Assembly: GCF_009796765.1 (NCBI RefSeq)
Contig: NZ_CP047023.1
Span: forward strand, 2,401,501 to 2,465,500
Direction of reading: 5' to 3'
DNA length: 64,000 nucleotides
Source of the DNA: Paraglaciecola sp. L3A3
Lineage (GTDB): Bacteria; Pseudomonadota; Gammaproteobacteria; Enterobacterales; Alteromonadaceae
How positions within the stretch are numbered: the stretch's first letter is position 1; every line of letters begins with the position of its first letter. Below the pieces are notes generated by a model. The model was not told the origin of the DNA. It was given only the letters and a program-made list of their open reading frames with translations, and did not search any database. Positions 47,634 through 58,285 of this stretch are shown piece after piece. Made by a program: the position numbers and the translations under genes.

Positions 47634-48638
47634 ATGGCAAATAGAATCCATCAATTGTTGGCTTATTGGTCAGCGCATAAAGACTCTCAGCAATGGGTGC
47701 TAGCCACCATTATTCAGACTGAAGGTTCATCATATCGTAAAGCTGGTGCCATGATGCTGATCAACGATCTAGGACAATATTATGGCATGTTAAGTGGTGG
47801 CTGTTTAGAATCTGATATTATGCGTCAAGCAAGGCGATGTTGGGATAATCAACAGAACCGTGTTATCGAATATGATATGCGTGAAGAAGAAGACCTTGCT
47901 TGGAAACTTGGCATTGGTTGTGGTGGTATGGTCAAAATATTGCTGCAACCAGTTAATGCAAAAAATAACTATCTGTATTTAGCTGAATTACAACATGACT
48001 TAACTGAAAGACAATCTGTTATTTACAAACAAAACATAGACTCAGCTTTCCCTAATAACCAGATTATCCATCTACAGGATAATCTGCATCAAGCTGAATC
48101 GGGTTTGCTTAAAATCGACCAACAGTACTATTTTATCCAAACTTTAAATCCTGCACCATATATTGCAGTTTTTGGAGCAGGGGTAGATGCTAAACCTGTA
48201 GTTGCTATTGCGGCAGAACTTGGTTGGCAAGTGATTTTGTTAGATCCAAGAGTAGGCTATGCCAAAGAAGGTTATTTTAAAGGGGCAATGCAAACCATAC
48301 GAGAACCTTTTGAACAACTAATCAATGCAAAGTGGTTAAAACAAATCGATGCCGCTTTTGTATTAACTCATAATGTAAAATTAGATGCAGATGCACTGGT
48401 GCTTTTACAACATAGTAACGCAAATTATATCGGCTTACTCGGTCCTACTCATAGAACCGATAGAGTATTAGATGCAGGTTTACTGACTAGAAATTCATTG
48501 ACTGTGAATTTGGCTAATCCTGTTGGATTAAGATTAGGTGGAGAATTACCAGAATCTATTGCGCTGTCTATGTTAGCCGAAGCTCATGCAGTAATTGAAC
48601 ATGGTGATGCTAAGTCTATTAGTGGGTATTTAAAGTAA
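47634..48638 (+). CDS. XdhC/CoxI-family Moco chaperone
   Basis: A 334-aa protein of the XdhC/CoxI family, which binds sulfurated Moco and delivers it to xanthine dehydrogenase-type enzymes. The N-terminal domain has VLATIIQTEGSSYRKAGAMML and MLSGGCLES, typical of the family. The Rossmann-like C-terminal domain has AVFGAGVDAKPVVAIAAELG. It is the first of four tightly spaced genes (the start of the next coincides with the last base of its stop), followed by mocA-like and the two subunits of a molybdenum hydroxylase. Confidence 0.92.
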   Translation: MANRIHQLLAYWSAHKDSQQWVLATIIQTEGSSYRKAGAMMLINDLGQYYGMLSGGCLESDIMRQARRCWDNQQNRVIEYDMREEEDLAWKLGIGCGGMVKILLQPVNAKNNYLYLAELQHDLTERQSVIYKQNIDSAFPNNQIIHLQDNLHQAESGLLKIDQQYYFIQTLNPAPYIAVFGAGVDAKPVVAIAAELGWQVILLDPRVGYAKEGYFKGAMQTIREPFEQLINAKWLKQIDAAFVLTHNVKLDADALVLLQHSNANYIGLLGPTHRTDRVLDAGLLTRNSLTVNLANPVGLRLGGELPESIALSMLAEAHAVIEHGDAKSISGYLK

Positions 48639-49234
48639 TGTCGACAACTGTAATATTATTAGCTGCTGGACAAAGTAAAAGGTTTGGTGGCATTAAACAA
48701 CTGGCAGAAGTGGGACCGCGTGCGCTGATCAACCATTGTTTAATGCAATTTTTTTCAAACAATAAATTAGTAGACAACATTGATGAACTTTTTGTCATTT
48801 TAGGTAGTAATCGAGATAAGATACAAGCCGTCATTCCTGACTATATTAAGACTCATTTTGTTGAAAATTGGTCATTGGGTATGGGCCAAAGTATCGCCGA
48901 AAGTGTGAAAAACTTATCAATAAGCAATAGTCATATTTTTATTATATTGGCTGATCAAATTGCTATCAGTACAGAGATTGTTAATAAAATGTTGTTGACT
49001 TCGACTGTACACCCATCAAAGATAGTGGCTGCTCAATACTCGCAACAATTAGGCGTTCCAGCTATTTTTCCAGCACAATATTTAAATCAATTACAGAATT
49101 TGACTGGAGACAAAGGGGCGAGAAACATAATCCAGCAAAATATTCAGAATGTTGTATCTTTAAGTATTCCAGAGGCAGCTTACGATATTGATACACCTGA
49201 AGATCTCTTAATGTATATACAACAAACTAAATAA
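48638..49234 (+). CDS. MocA-type molybdenum cofactor cytidylyltransferase-like protein
   Basis: A 198-aa nucleotidyltransferase related to MobA and Moc[21 protein letters not shown] is the nucleotide-binding signature, and [10 protein letters not shown] carries the metal-binding Asp. Its place between an XdhC-like chaperone and a molybdenum hydroxylase of the xanthine oxidase family suggests it makes the cytosine dinucleotide form of Moco that this family uses; mobA at 37.0 kb would make the guanine form. It overlaps the previous stop by one base. Confidence 0.86.
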   Translation: MSTTVILLAAGQSKRFGGIKQLAEVGPRALINHCLMQFFSNNKLVDNIDELFVILGSNRDKIQAVIPDYIKTHFVENWSLGMGQSIAESVKNLSISNSHIFIILADQIAISTEIVNKMLLTSTVHPSKIVAAQYSQQLGVPAIFPAQYLNQLQNLTGDKGARNIIQQNIQNVVSLSIPEAAYDIDTPEDLLMYIQQTK

Positions 49235-49251
49235 TTAAAGGAGCGGTACTA

Positions 49252-49761
49252 ATGATCCGTTTTACCCTAAATGAGCAACCGACAGAAGTGGATTCAGAAG
49301 CAGATACCCCATTGTTATGGGTTTTAAGAGACGTATTAAACCTAACTGGAACAAAATTTGGTTGTGGTATGGCACAATGTGGGGCTTGTACTGTGCACCT
49401 TGATGGTCAGCCTATTCGTTCTTGTGTTATGCCTGTTTCTGCTATTGATGGTAAGTCAATTACAACCATTGAAGGCTTAGCACAAGATGCAAGTCACCCA
49501 GTGCAACAAGCCTGGATTGAACATAATGTTCCTCAATGTGGTTATTGTCAGTCTGGCCAAATTATGAGTGCGGTGGCGTTATTAAAAGAAAATCCGGATC
49601 CTGATGACCAAGCGATTGATAATTATATGCAAGGTAATATTTGTCGCTGTGGTACTTATCCAAGAATTAAAGCCGCGATTAAAACGGCAGCAAAAAATAG
49701 TCGTACTGCAAGCACGAATTTGGACTACGACTTAGCGGTAAATGTAGGAGCTGAATCATGA
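49252..49761 (+). CDS. [2Fe-2S] subunit of IorAB-type molybdenum hydroxylase
   Basis: A 169-aa iron-sulfur subunit. The plant-type ferredoxin cluster is [15 protein letters not shown] with the fourth Cys in RSCVMPV. The second cluster is CGYCQSGQ and NICRCGTY. This two-cluster layout matches isoquinoline 1-oxidoreductase alpha subunits and related aldehyde/xanthine dehydrogenase small subunits. AAAGGAGCGG precedes the ATG. The stop overlaps the large-subunit start by 4 bp. Confidence 0.93.
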   Translation: MIRFTLNEQPTEVDSEADTPLLWVLRDVLNLTGTKFGCGMAQCGACTVHLDGQPIRSCVMPVSAIDGKSITTIEGLAQDASHPVQQAWIEHNVPQCGYCQSGQIMSAVALLKENPDPDDQAIDNYMQGNICRCGTYPRIKAAIKTAAKNSRTASTNLDYDLAVNVGAES

Positions 49762-52013
49762 AACAAGCTATCGATTTACATAACATCAGTCGTAGAAATT
49801 TTTTAAAACAAACTGGCGTGGCTAGTACTGGCTTTGTGTTGGGCGTGGCACTTCCTTCAAGTCAGGCTGTTTGGGCGGCAACCAATACTCAATCTTCTGC
49901 TAACGAATTAAATTTGTTTGTCAGTATCGATAAAGACAACACTGTGAATATCATTTGTCACCGCAGCGAAATGGGCCAGGGTATACGCACAGGTATTCCA
50001 CAAATTGTGGCAGAAGAATTATGTGCTGATTGGTCTAAAGTCAATGTAGTGCAAGGTCTAGCAAACAAAGCCTATGGCAGTCAAAATACCGATGGTTCAC
50101 GGTCAATACGTAATTTTTATACCACTATGCGTCAAATGGGCTCAGCTGCTAGAACTATGTTAGAGGCAGCCGCTGCCAAGTTTTGGAATGTAAAACAAAG
50201 TAATGTGTTTGCTGATAATGGTTTTGTCCACAATCAAGTTACGGGGCAAAAATTAAGCTTTGGTTACTTAGCAGAATTAGCGGCAACTATGCCAACACCC
50301 GATACAAATAAACTTACTTATAAATCACCTTCTGATTTTAAGATCATAGGGAAAGATGTACCTATAGTAGATTTAACAAAAATGGTCACAGGCGATACAG
50401 AATTTGCCCAAGATATCGTTTTAGATGGAATGGTTTATGCCAGTATTGAACGATGTCCAGTGATAGGTGGTTCGGTGAAATCTTTCAATAAAGCAGCCGC
50501 ATTGAAGGTTTCGGGAGTGATTGATGTTATTGAAATGCCCAAACAAAATTTTCCAGTAGTATTTAAGTCACTGAATGGCGTAGCTATTATTGCTAAAAAT
50601 ACTTGGGCTGCACTTAAAGGTCGTAAAGCATTACAAGTGGAGTGGGATTTAGGTGATAACCAATCTCATAATTCAAAACAGTATTTAGCAGATTTGACAA
50701 AAAATATAACGACTAAAGGGCAAAGCGTACGAAGCACAGGTGATGCTTATAAAGCAATCGATCAAGCCGCTACAAAACTCAGTGCTACTTATACTGTACC
50801 GTACCTTGTGCATGCGCCTATGGAACCGCCCGCAGCTACTGCAATAGTCTCAGATGATGGGTGTGAACTTTGGGTTTGTACACAAGCCCCACAAGGGGTT
50901 CAACAAACTGTTGCTGGAGTATTAGAGCTTCCTGTTGAAAAAGTAACAGTACATGTCACCTTGTTAGGTGGTGGATTTGGTAGAAAATCTAAACATGATT
51001 TTTCTGCTGAAGCTGCAATTCTGGCTAAGAACACAGGTAAGCCAGTTAAAGTAGTGTGGAGTCGTGAAGATGAAATCCGTTCTGGTTATTATCATGCTAT
51101 CAGTGCTCAGCATTTTACCGCTGGCTTTAATGAAACTAATCAAGTAACAGGATGGATCCAACGTTCTGCTTTCCCTAGTATCATATGGACTTTTGATGGC
51201 CAAACTACAGAGCCATCAGACATGGAGCTTTCTCTAGGTTTTGCTGATATGCCATTGACCATTGAAAATTTATCCTGCGAAAGACACACAGCTAAAGCAC
51301 ACGTTAGAATTGGTTGGATGCGTTCTGTATGTAATATTCAACATGGTTTTGCGCTGGGTTCATTTGTCGATGAAGTGGCATTAGCATCAGGTAAAACCAC
51401 ACAAAACACTTGGTTAGAATTAATCGGCGATACCGATATAGTCGATGTTAAAGCTCAGGGTTTTAATTATAAAAATTATGATATGCCTATACAGGATTAC
51501 CCAATAGATAATCGCAAATTAAAACATGTGCTTAATTTGGTGGTGAATAAATCCCAAGCGAACGAAAAAACAGCAGACAATGAAGGGTGGGGAATTAGTG
51601 TTCATCGGAGTTTTTTAAGTTATGTTGCTGTGGCTAGTAGAGTGCGAGTTGTGGATGGTAAAGTACAAGTACTAGAAATGCACACTGCTATCGATGCGGG
51701 TCGAATTATCAACCCTGATCGCGTTAAATCACAATTAGAAGGGGCAATGATTTTTGGTTTGTCTATTACGCTTATGGGGGAAATAGATATAGAAAATGGT
51801 GCTATTGTGCAATCAAACTACCACGATTATCCAGTCTTACGTATGCATCAGTCTCCAGAAATCCATACCTATATTGTTGAGTCAGATGCATTATGTGCTG
51901 GTGTGGGAGAGCCTGGAGTTCCACCTGTGGCGGCGAGTGTGGCAAATGCAATATTTAAAGCAAGTGGTAAAAGGATTAGGGACTTGCCAGTGAATAAACA
52001 TTTTTCTGTTTAA
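49758..52013 (+). CDS. Molybdopterin-binding subunit of IorAB-type hydroxylase, Tat-exported
   Basis: A 751-aa catalytic subunit. The N terminus carries a twin-arginine signal, [10 protein letters not shown], so the complex is probably periplasmic. [36 protein letters not shown] and the C-terminal [12 protein letters not shown] (with the base Glu) are the Moco-binding and active-site motifs of the xanthine oxidase family, IorB branch. Substrates in this branch range from N-heterocycles to aldehydes; none can be assigned here. Electron acceptor is not encoded nearby. It is last in the xdhC-mocA-iorA-iorB operon. Confidence 0.93.
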   Translation: MKQAIDLHNISRRNFLKQTGVASTGFVLGVALPSSQAVWAATNTQSSANELNLFVSIDKDNTVNIICHRSEMGQGIRTGIPQIVAEELCADWSKVNVVQGLANKAYGSQNTDGSRSIRNFYTTMRQMGSAARTMLEAAAAKFWNVKQSNVFADNGFVHNQVTGQKLSFGYLAELAATMPTPDTNKLTYKSPSDFKIIGKDVPIVDLTKMVTGDTEFAQDIVLDGMVYASIERCPVIGGSVKSFNKAAALKVSGVIDVIEMPKQNFPVVFKSLNGVAIIAKNTWAALKGRKALQVEWDLGDNQSHNSKQYLADLTKNITTKGQSVRSTGDAYKAIDQAATKLSATYTVPYLVHAPMEPPAATAIVSDDGCELWVCTQAPQGVQQTVAGVLELPVEKVTVHVTLLGGGFGRKSKHDFSAEAAILAKNTGKPVKVVWSREDEIRSGYYHAISAQHFTAGFNETNQVTGWIQRSAFPSIIWTFDGQTTEPSDMELSLGFADMPLTIENLSCERHTAKAHVRIGWMRSVCNIQHGFALGSFVDEVALASGKTTQNTWLELIGDTDIVDVKAQGFNYKNYDMPIQDYPIDNRKLKHVLNLVVNKSQANEKTADNEGWGISVHRSFLSYVAVASRVRVVDGKVQVLEMHTAIDAGRIINPDRVKSQLEGAMIFGLSITLMGEIDIENGAIVQSNYHDYPVLRMHQSPEIHTYIVESDALCAGVGEPGVPPVAASVANAIFKASGKRIRDLPVNKHFSV

Positions 52014-52056
52014 TATTATGTTTTAGCAAGGTCAAGGGCGATATTATTTTTATGTA

Positions 52057-52797
52057 TTGCCCTTTTTTGATCACCGACCTTTAAAAATAGATGTCTTCCC
52101 ATATATCGTATTAATGAAAGAAAATAAGCGTTTGGTTGAAGCTATAGTAGGTGCATTAGTATTTATCAGCTTTTTATGGTGTATTAAATCTGCTGAGATA
52201 TTGTTTAGTTTGAATCTTACATCTCTGGGGTTAACTCCACATTCTGTATTTGGCCTTTTAGGAATAATTACTGCGCCACTTATTCATGGTTCATTGCAAC
52301 ATCTATTCAACAATACTCTAGCCATATTAATATTAGGCTCGGTTCTATATTACGGTTACCCAAAGTCTTGGATAAAAGTGGTGACTTTGATTTGGCTATT
52401 ATCGGGAATAGGTGTTTGGCTTTTTGCCAGAGAAGCTAATCATATTGGTGCAAGTGGTTTAACCCATGGTGCGTTTTTCTTCTTATTTGTCGTCAGTCTT
52501 TTTCGACGTGATAAAAGTTCTGTTGGCATAATGATGATTGCATTTTTGATGTATGGCGGTATGACAATGAGTATATTTCCAAGAGAAGAGGCTATTTCTT
52601 ATGAGTATCATTTTTTTGGTGCGCTAGCTGGTGTATTGGCTGCGTTTATATGGAAAGGTTTAGATCCCAAACCAGTTGAAAAGAAATATGATTGGGAAGA
52701 TGAACATGAAGATGGTAACGATGAAATGAGCGAATTTGCTGATTTACCGATGACAAAATCGAATGAAAATCCACCGATAAATAGAACTCTACACTAG
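52057..52797 (+). CDS. Rhomboid-family intramembrane serine protease
   Basis: A protease of up to 246 aa with about six hydrophobic segments. IHGSLQHLFNNTLAIL is the conserved loop/second helix and GASGLTHGAFFF carries the catalytic Ser, with His in YEYHFFGALAG. The C-terminal ~45 residues are acidic and cytoplasmic (DWEDEHEDGNDEMSE). The frame opens with TTG 52057; an internal ATG at 52114 (MKENKRLVEA) is an equally plausible start because neither has a convincing ribosome binding site. It is distinct from the rhombosortase at 43.2 kb. Confidence 0.87.
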   Translation: MPFFDHRPLKIDVFPYIVLMKENKRLVEAIVGALVFISFLWCIKSAEILFSLNLTSLGLTPHSVFGLLGIITAPLIHGSLQHLFNNTLAILILGSVLYYGYPKSWIKVVTLIWLLSGIGVWLFAREANHIGASGLTHGAFFFLFVVSLFRRDKSSVGIMMIAFLMYGGMTMSIFPREEAISYEYHFFGALAGVLAAFIWKGLDPKPVEKKYDWEDEHEDGNDEMSEFADLPMTKSNENPPINRTLH

Positions 52798-52894
52798 CTC
52801 CCCATATTTCTACATAAAAAGCGTTATGCTGATGTTTGATGCTGGTATAATATGCCGTTCAATTATTTCTAAAAATTAAAAAGAGGGTTTATAA

Positions 52895-54556
52895 ATGGCC
52901 GAGGCTGACATTCGTCCGACCAACTTTATTCGTCAAATTATCGATAAAGATATCGAACAGGGTACGCATAACCTAATTCAAACGCGTTTTCCCCCTGAGC
53001 CAAATGGTTATTTGCATATTGGCCATGCTAAATCTATTTGTTTGAATTTTGGTATCGCAACTGATTATAAGGGACAATGTAACTTACGATTTGATGATAC
53101 AAACCCAGAAAAAGAAGATATAGATTACGTTAATGCGATACAACAAGATGTGACGTGGTTAGGTTTTAAATGGAATGGTGATGTACGTTATTCATCTAAC
53201 TATTTTGATCAACTTTATACTTTTGCTGTTGAACTGATTAATAAAGGTTTAGCTTATGTGGATTTCTCTAATCAAGAAACAATGCGTGAAATGCGTGGTA
53301 CGCTTAAAAGTCCTGGGCAGAATAGTCCATACCGGGATACTAGTGTTGCTGAAAATTTAGCTTTATTCGAAAAAATGAAAGCGGGTGAATTTAAAGAAGG
53401 GGAATGCCTGCTAAGAGCTAAAATTGATATGGGTTCACCGTTTATGTGTATGCGTGATCCTGCACTTTATCGTGTTAGATTTGCTAATCATCACCAAACA
53501 GGCGATAAATGGTGTATATACCCTATGTACGATTTTACCCATTGTATTTCTGATGCCATTGAAGGGGTGACCCATTCTTTATGTACTTTAGAATTTCAAG
53601 ATAATCGTCGTTTGTATGATTGGGTCATCAGCAATATCACTATAGACTCTGAGCCTCACCAATATGAATTTTCAAGATTAAATCTTGAATATACAGTATT
53701 GAGTAAACGTAAATTAATACAGCTAGTTGAAGAAAATCATGTGACAGGCTGGGATGATCCCAGAATGCCAACCATTTCTGGTTTACGTCGACGGGGCTAT
53801 ACCCCTGCTTCTATAAAAGAATTTTGCCAACGTATTGGTGTCACTAAAATGGACAATATGGTTGAAATGTCTATGTTAGAGGCATGCCTTCGTGAAGAAT
53901 TAAACGCCGACGCTAATCGTGCTATGGCTGTTCTTGAGCCTCTTAAAATAGTGCTGGAAAATTTTGATGGTGCTGACGAAGTACTTTCTGCACCGAATCA
54001 TCCTACAGATGAAACTAAAGGCAGCCGAAGCATACCCTTTACTAAAGAAATCTATATTGAAAAAGAAGATTTTAAAGAACAAGCCAATAAAAAATTCAAA
54101 CGTTTAGTGTTAGGTAAAGAAGTACGTCTAAGAAATGCTTACGTGATTAAAGCTGAGCGGGTCGAAAAAGATAGTAACGGCGAAATAACTACAATATTTT
54201 GTAGTTATGATAAAGAGACGTTAGGCAAAGACCCTAGTGATGGCAGAAAAGTAAAAGGTGTGATTCATTGGGTTTCTGCAACTCAAGGTAAACCTGCAGA
54301 AATACGTTTATACGATCGTTTATTTAATGTGCCTAATCCTGCAGCCGAAGAAGACTTTACCGCATGTATCAATGCTGATTCTTTTGTGATCAAAAAAGGT
54401 ATGGTTGAACCCAGTTTAGCTGCAGCGGAAGTCAATTGTCCGATCCAGTTCGAAAGAACGGGCTACTTTTGCAAAGATAAAGATAGTAGTAACGACAATC
54501 TTGTTTTTAACAGAACAGTAGGTCTTAGGGATACATGGGCAAATTCTGCTAAATAG
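52895..54556 (+). CDS. glnS: Glutaminyl-tRNA synthetase
   Basis: A 553-aa class I aminoacyl-tRNA synthetase. The ATP motif is [18 protein letters not shown] (HIGH), the second motif VLSKRKL replaces KMSKS as usual for GlnRS, and [11 protein letters not shown] and [16 protein letters not shown] are GlnRS signatures. The C-terminal anticodon-binding beta barrels are present. AAAGAGGGT precedes the ATG. A core gene in its own transcription unit with a strong terminator. Confidence 0.98.
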   Translation: MAEADIRPTNFIRQIIDKDIEQGTHNLIQTRFPPEPNGYLHIGHAKSICLNFGIATDYKGQCNLRFDDTNPEKEDIDYVNAIQQDVTWLGFKWNGDVRYSSNYFDQLYTFAVELINKGLAYVDFSNQETMREMRGTLKSPGQNSPYRDTSVAENLALFEKMKAGEFKEGECLLRAKIDMGSPFMCMRDPALYRVRFANHHQTGDKWCIYPMYDFTHCISDAIEGVTHSLCTLEFQDNRRLYDWVISNITIDSEPHQYEFSRLNLEYTVLSKRKLIQLVEENHVTGWDDPRMPTISGLRRRGYTPASIKEFCQRIGVTKMDNMVEMSMLEACLREELNADANRAMAVLEPLKIVLENFDGADEVLSAPNHPTDETKGSRSIPFTKEIYIEKEDFKEQANKKFKRLVLGKEVRLRNAYVIKAERVEKDSNGEITTIFCSYDKETLGKDPSDGRKVKGVIHWVSATQGKPAEIRLYDRLFNVPNPAAEEDFTACINADSFVIKKGMVEPSLAAAEVNCPIQFERTGYFCKDKDSSNDNLVFNRTVGLRDTWANSAK

Positions 54557-54573
54557 ATATTTTTTAGTTTACT

Positions 54574-54605
54574 AAGGCGCTTAATTTATTAAGCGCCTTT
54601 TTTTT
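54574..54605. terminator. Terminator of glnS
   Basis: An 11-bp perfect stem (AAGGCGCTTAA / TTAAGCGCCTT), 4-nt loop and eight T. It also separates glnS from the convergent SDR gene. Confidence 0.9.
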
Positions 54606-54609
54606 GATC

Positions 54610-55356
54610 TTATGGTTGGTCTTGTGCATGAAAAGTTTGGCCATTATCTTTACTGGTAAAGTTATCCATTAAGTAAATATAGGGGGTCATCACTTCTGCT
54701 GGGGTTTTGAGTTTGCTCGCATCTTCGCCAGGAAATGCTACGGTACGCATGTTTGTGCGAGTGGGTCCCGGATTAATACAATTAAAACGAATATTACTAT
54801 TTTCATATTCGTCAGCTAACACTTGCATCATTCCTTGAGTGGCAAATTTAGAGATAGAGTAGGGACCCCAATAAGCTTTGCCTTTTAAGCCTAAACTTGA
54901 GGTAGTAAATACCACAGAAGCTTGATTAGCTTTCTTTAAAACAGGTAATAAAGCTTGTGTCATTAAAAATTGACTGTGTATATTAACTTGAAATACTGCA
55001 TGCCAGTCTGCTTCAGACACCTGTGAAAAAGGCCCTAAATGGCCAACAAAACTTGCATTATGTACTAGACCGTCTAAGTGACCAAATTGGTCGACTATTG
55101 TGCTTGCCATATCTTTATAATGTTGTGCTGTTGCCCCTTTTAAATCAAGGGGCACTATCGCAGGTTCATTGCCGCCTGCTGCAATTATTTGGTCATACAC
55201 TTTTTCCAGTTTTTTAACTGTCTTACCTAAAAGTATGACAGTTGCCCCATATTTAGCGTATTCCAAAGCGACTTGTTTGCCGATCCCATCACCAGCGCCA
55301 GTAATAAGAGTAATTTTTTTATCTAAATAGTGTTCTTTTGGTAAATAATTTAGCAT
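54610..55356 (-). CDS. yciK: YciK-like short-chain dehydrogenase/reductase
   Basis: A 248-aa SDR. The cofactor loop is TGAGDGIGKQVA, the NAG-equivalent is VHNASFVG, and the catalytic triad lies in FTTSSLG (Ser) and YSISKFA (Tyr, Lys). GPTRTNMR follows. These match the YciK group, a conserved gammaproteobacterial SDR of unknown substrate. The frame extends to 55548, but ATG 55356 gives the normal N terminus (MLNYLPKEHYLDKK). Near sohB, as in E. coli. Confidence 0.88.
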   Translation of the reverse strand: MLNYLPKEHYLDKKITLITGAGDGIGKQVALEYAKYGATVILLGKTVKKLEKVYDQIIAAGGNEPAIVPLDLKGATAQHYKDMASTIVDQFGHLDGLVHNASFVGHLGPFSQVSEADWHAVFQVNIHSQFLMTQALLPVLKKANQASVVFTTSSLGLKGKAYWGPYSISKFATQGMMQVLADEYENSNIRFNCINPGPTRTNMRTVAFPGEDASKLKTPAEVMTPYIYLMDNFTSKDNGQTFHAQDQP

Positions 55357-55550
55357 AGTAAATAAGGTCAATTTAAAGTAATTGAATAATATCATACGTA
55401 AGTGCATGAAATAACGGGATTTGCTTAAGTTAAATTTATTATTTATCAAAATAAGTGATATTTGTACTTGTTGGTAAATTTTTTGCTTAGAAGAATAAGA
55501 ATTAAAAATAGTCAAATAATAGTTAATTAGAGAATTTAAGAGAGGCAAAT

Positions 55551-58175
55551 ATGAAGAAAGCTTTACTCAGTATAGGGATATTATGTGCGCTCGGAATCAC
55601 AGCTTGTGGTGGAAGTGATAGTCGTAAAGATGATCCAATATTTACCGAACCTGACAATTCAGAGGCAGAAAAGCCATTTGTGAGAGTGGTTTTTAATCCA
55701 GCCACATCTGATTTAAATGTACCGAATGACTTATTAATGTTACCTGCAGCAGGTAATTCATTTTTTGATTTTACGCTAAATACCGAAGGTACTGATACCT
55801 TTGATGCTGGTAACCCGAGTCATACCCTAAGTGCTTTAGATGGGTGGTCGGTGCATCAACCTATGGTTATTCGGGTTGAGACACCAGAAGGTATGGATAT
55901 AGATCCTGCCACAGTAAATGGTGACTCTATAAAATTATTTGAAGCAACACAGGCTTTATTAGGCACAAGTACAGAATGCCAGGCTATTGCCGCCGAATTT
56001 CAAACACCAGGTGTGCCTTGCGAGTTAGGTCGCCAATTAGTTTATGGTGTTGATTATGTCACTTCGTATACTGCAGGTACCGATACAATTAATTTAATAC
56101 CATTGAAGGTATTAAATGCTGGACAAGGTCATTTATTAGTCGTTACCGAGTCTTTAAAAGATCTGACTGGTCGCCCAGTAAAAGGTTCAGGTACTTGGGA
56201 TTTAATGCGTCAAAATATCAACACAAACCAAGTTGGCGTTGAGGCATTAATACCGTTACAAAAAATAGTAAATTATATGGTAGACGTGTTAGATACAGTT
56301 GATGTAGAAAGAGAAGAGTTATCTTATGCTGCGTACTTTTCTACTCAATCTACTGGAGATGTCTTAAGTTCAATCAAAAAACTCAATATTGCACCATTTG
56401 CTAGCGTTTTTCAGCAAGTGTTATCAAGTAGCGGTGATGCGGTTGCAGCACAACAAGCCGCACGGGCTTATCTTCCCAGCATAGTGACACAAGCATCAGA
56501 GTCCACTAATGCATTTGAATTAATGGCGCCTGTTTTATTAACTGAGACACAATTAGCCGACCTTGCTTCGGTTGGATTAAACAGCTGTGCAAGTTTATTG
56601 GCTACCCTAGCAGAACCAGAATCTCCATTGTTTCAAATAGCTGTTGATACTTTTGCCGTCGCAGGACCGTTTTGTGCCACTAGCATAGTGTCTGGAAAAG
56701 TAAATTTACCCTATTACTTAGAACCCGATGCACCAACTACAGGGTGGTGGCAAGCGGCATGTACAAGTGGTGCAACGTTAAGATTATTGGGCCAAGAAAC
56801 TATTGGTGGTTTGTTACAGGCTGGACAGGTTGGTCCAAATAATGATTTGTGTCAATTGGCATCTGACAATCAATTATTTGATTTGGACTTAACAAGTTTA
56901 GGCCTTTCTGATCCTAGGAACTTAACCCAATTTAACCCACTTCCCTTGGCTAAAGGTCGTCAAACAGATGATCCTGATACTGGATACAATGAAGCGGGTA
57001 CTGAATCTATAGATGTGTTTATTACTGTACCCAATGAAAGTGTGATTGCCACAGTTTCTGCGGCAACAGGTGGCGCAGTTATTGCGCAACAAAAACCAGA
57101 GTCAGGTTGGCCAGTTGTTCTCTTTTCACATGGTATTACAGGCAATAGAAAAGATGTATTGGCGTTAAGTGCCACTTTGTCGTTGGCTGGTTTTGCTTCA
57201 GTAGCGATTGATCATCCGTTACATGGTGATCGTGGAATGATAGGGCCAGATGGTACCTTAACTAAAATAAGTTTGACTTCTATATCTGACTTTTTGAACT
57301 TTGCGAGTTTATTGACCGCTAGAGATAACTCTAGACAAAGTAGTGCTGATATTATGGGCTTACGTTTATCTTTAAACTCTATAGTTGACGAGACACAGTT
57401 GGTTGACCTAGATACTAGTAAAGTTCACTTTGTGGCTCATAGTTTAGGTTCTATCACTGGTTCTGTAGCAATTGCTACAGCTAATAGTTCCCTCGAAGGA
57501 GAAATGGCACCCTTTGATGACATGTATTCTTTCACTAGTGCTGTACTCAATGTTCCAGCTGGTGGTATACCTTCCTTTATTTTGGAGTCTCCTGATTTCG
57601 GGCCATTAATTAAAGGCTCATTGTTGGCTGAAACATCAGAAACCTTCGCTGCTTTTGTTGAACAATATGCCTCTACTAACGGGGTAGAGAAAGAGTTTGC
57701 TATTCGCCCAGCTTTTACCCAATTTATGGCAAGCCTTACTCCTGAGCAATTGGCGCCTATTGAAGCTGGATTCGCCCAATTCAATTTTGCTGCTCAAACG
57801 GTATTAGACTCGGCTGACCCTATTTCATATGCTGCAACATTAGGTGAAACTACAGCTGTATTGACTCAATTATCAGTTGGTGGAGGAGTGAATGATGATG
57901 GTAGCACTGCACTTAGCGATCAAGTTAATCCTGTGGTTACCTCATTACCTTTAATTGGTGGACAACCCTTAGCTGACTTGATTGGTTTAGAAAAACTGTC
58001 AAGTTCTGCTGATAAAGGTGGTGTAGTGCGTTTTATAACAGGCGACCATTTCTCTTTGTTTACCCCTACAGCTAGTGCAGCTGCAACTTCTGAGATGCAT
58101 AGTCAAATGGTCTCTTTCTTTACTTTACAAGGGCAGGGTGTTGTGATTACTGATGCCTCAGTGATTGAAAATTAA
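55551..58175 (+). CDS. VolA/Pla-1-family extracellular lipase lipoprotein
   Basis: An 874-aa lipoprotein (lipobox ITAC, then GGSDS). The N-terminal FVRVVFNPATSDLNVPNDLLM and an Ig-like region precede an alpha/beta hydrolase domain: VVLFSHGITGNRKDVLALSATL (oxyanion region), IDHPLHGDRG, and nucleophile elbow FVAHSLGSITG with Ser, and a late His in TGDHFSLF. This layout matches the surface-exposed lysophospholipase VolA of Vibrio and relatives. It would hydrolyse host- or environment-derived (phospho)lipids at the outer surface. AGAGAGG precedes the ATG; a terminator follows. Confidence 0.86.
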   Translation: MKKALLSIGILCALGITACGGSDSRKDDPIFTEPDNSEAEKPFVRVVFNPATSDLNVPNDLLMLPAAGNSFFDFTLNTEGTDTFDAGNPSHTLSALDGWSVHQPMVIRVETPEGMDIDPATVNGDSIKLFEATQALLGTSTECQAIAAEFQTPGVPCELGRQLVYGVDYVTSYTAGTDTINLIPLKVLNAGQGHLLVVTESLKDLTGRPVKGSGTWDLMRQNINTNQVGVEALIPLQKIVNYMVDVLDTVDVEREELSYAAYFSTQSTGDVLSSIKKLNIAPFASVFQQVLSSSGDAVAAQQAARAYLPSIVTQASESTNAFELMAPVLLTETQLADLASVGLNSCASLLATLAEPESPLFQIAVDTFAVAGPFCATSIVSGKVNLPYYLEPDAPTTGWWQAACTSGATLRLLGQETIGGLLQAGQVGPNNDLCQLASDNQLFDLDLTSLGLSDPRNLTQFNPLPLAKGRQTDDPDTGYNEAGTESIDVFITVPNESVIATVSAATGGAVIAQQKPESGWPVVLFSHGITGNRKDVLALSATLSLAGFASVAIDHPLHGDRGMIGPDGTLTKISLTSISDFLNFASLLTARDNSRQSSADIMGLRLSLNSIVDETQLVDLDTSKVHFVAHSLGSITGSVAIATANSSLEGEMAPFDDMYSFTSAVLNVPAGGIPSFILESPDFGPLIKGSLLAETSETFAAFVEQYASTNGVEKEFAIRPAFTQFMASLTPEQLAPIEAGFAQFNFAAQTVLDSADPISYAATLGETTAVLTQLSVGGGVNDDGSTALSDQVNPVVTSLPLIGGQPLADLIGLEKLSSSADKGGVVRFITGDHFSLFTPTASAAATSEMHSQMVSFFTLQGQGVVITDASVIEN

Positions 58176-58205
58176 TAGTTACTGACATAACTAGACAATT
58201 TAATT

Positions 58206-58236
58206 AAAGCCAGACTTGTTTCTGGCTTTTTTTTTA
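58206..58236 (+). terminator. Terminator of the lipase gene
   Basis: A 9-bp perfect stem (AAAGCCAGA / TCTGGCTTT), 6-nt loop, T-run. Confidence 0.88.
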
Positions 58237-58285
58237 TATTTTTGTCCCCATTGATAAACAAACCGTTATTGAGGAGTAGAGTAGA

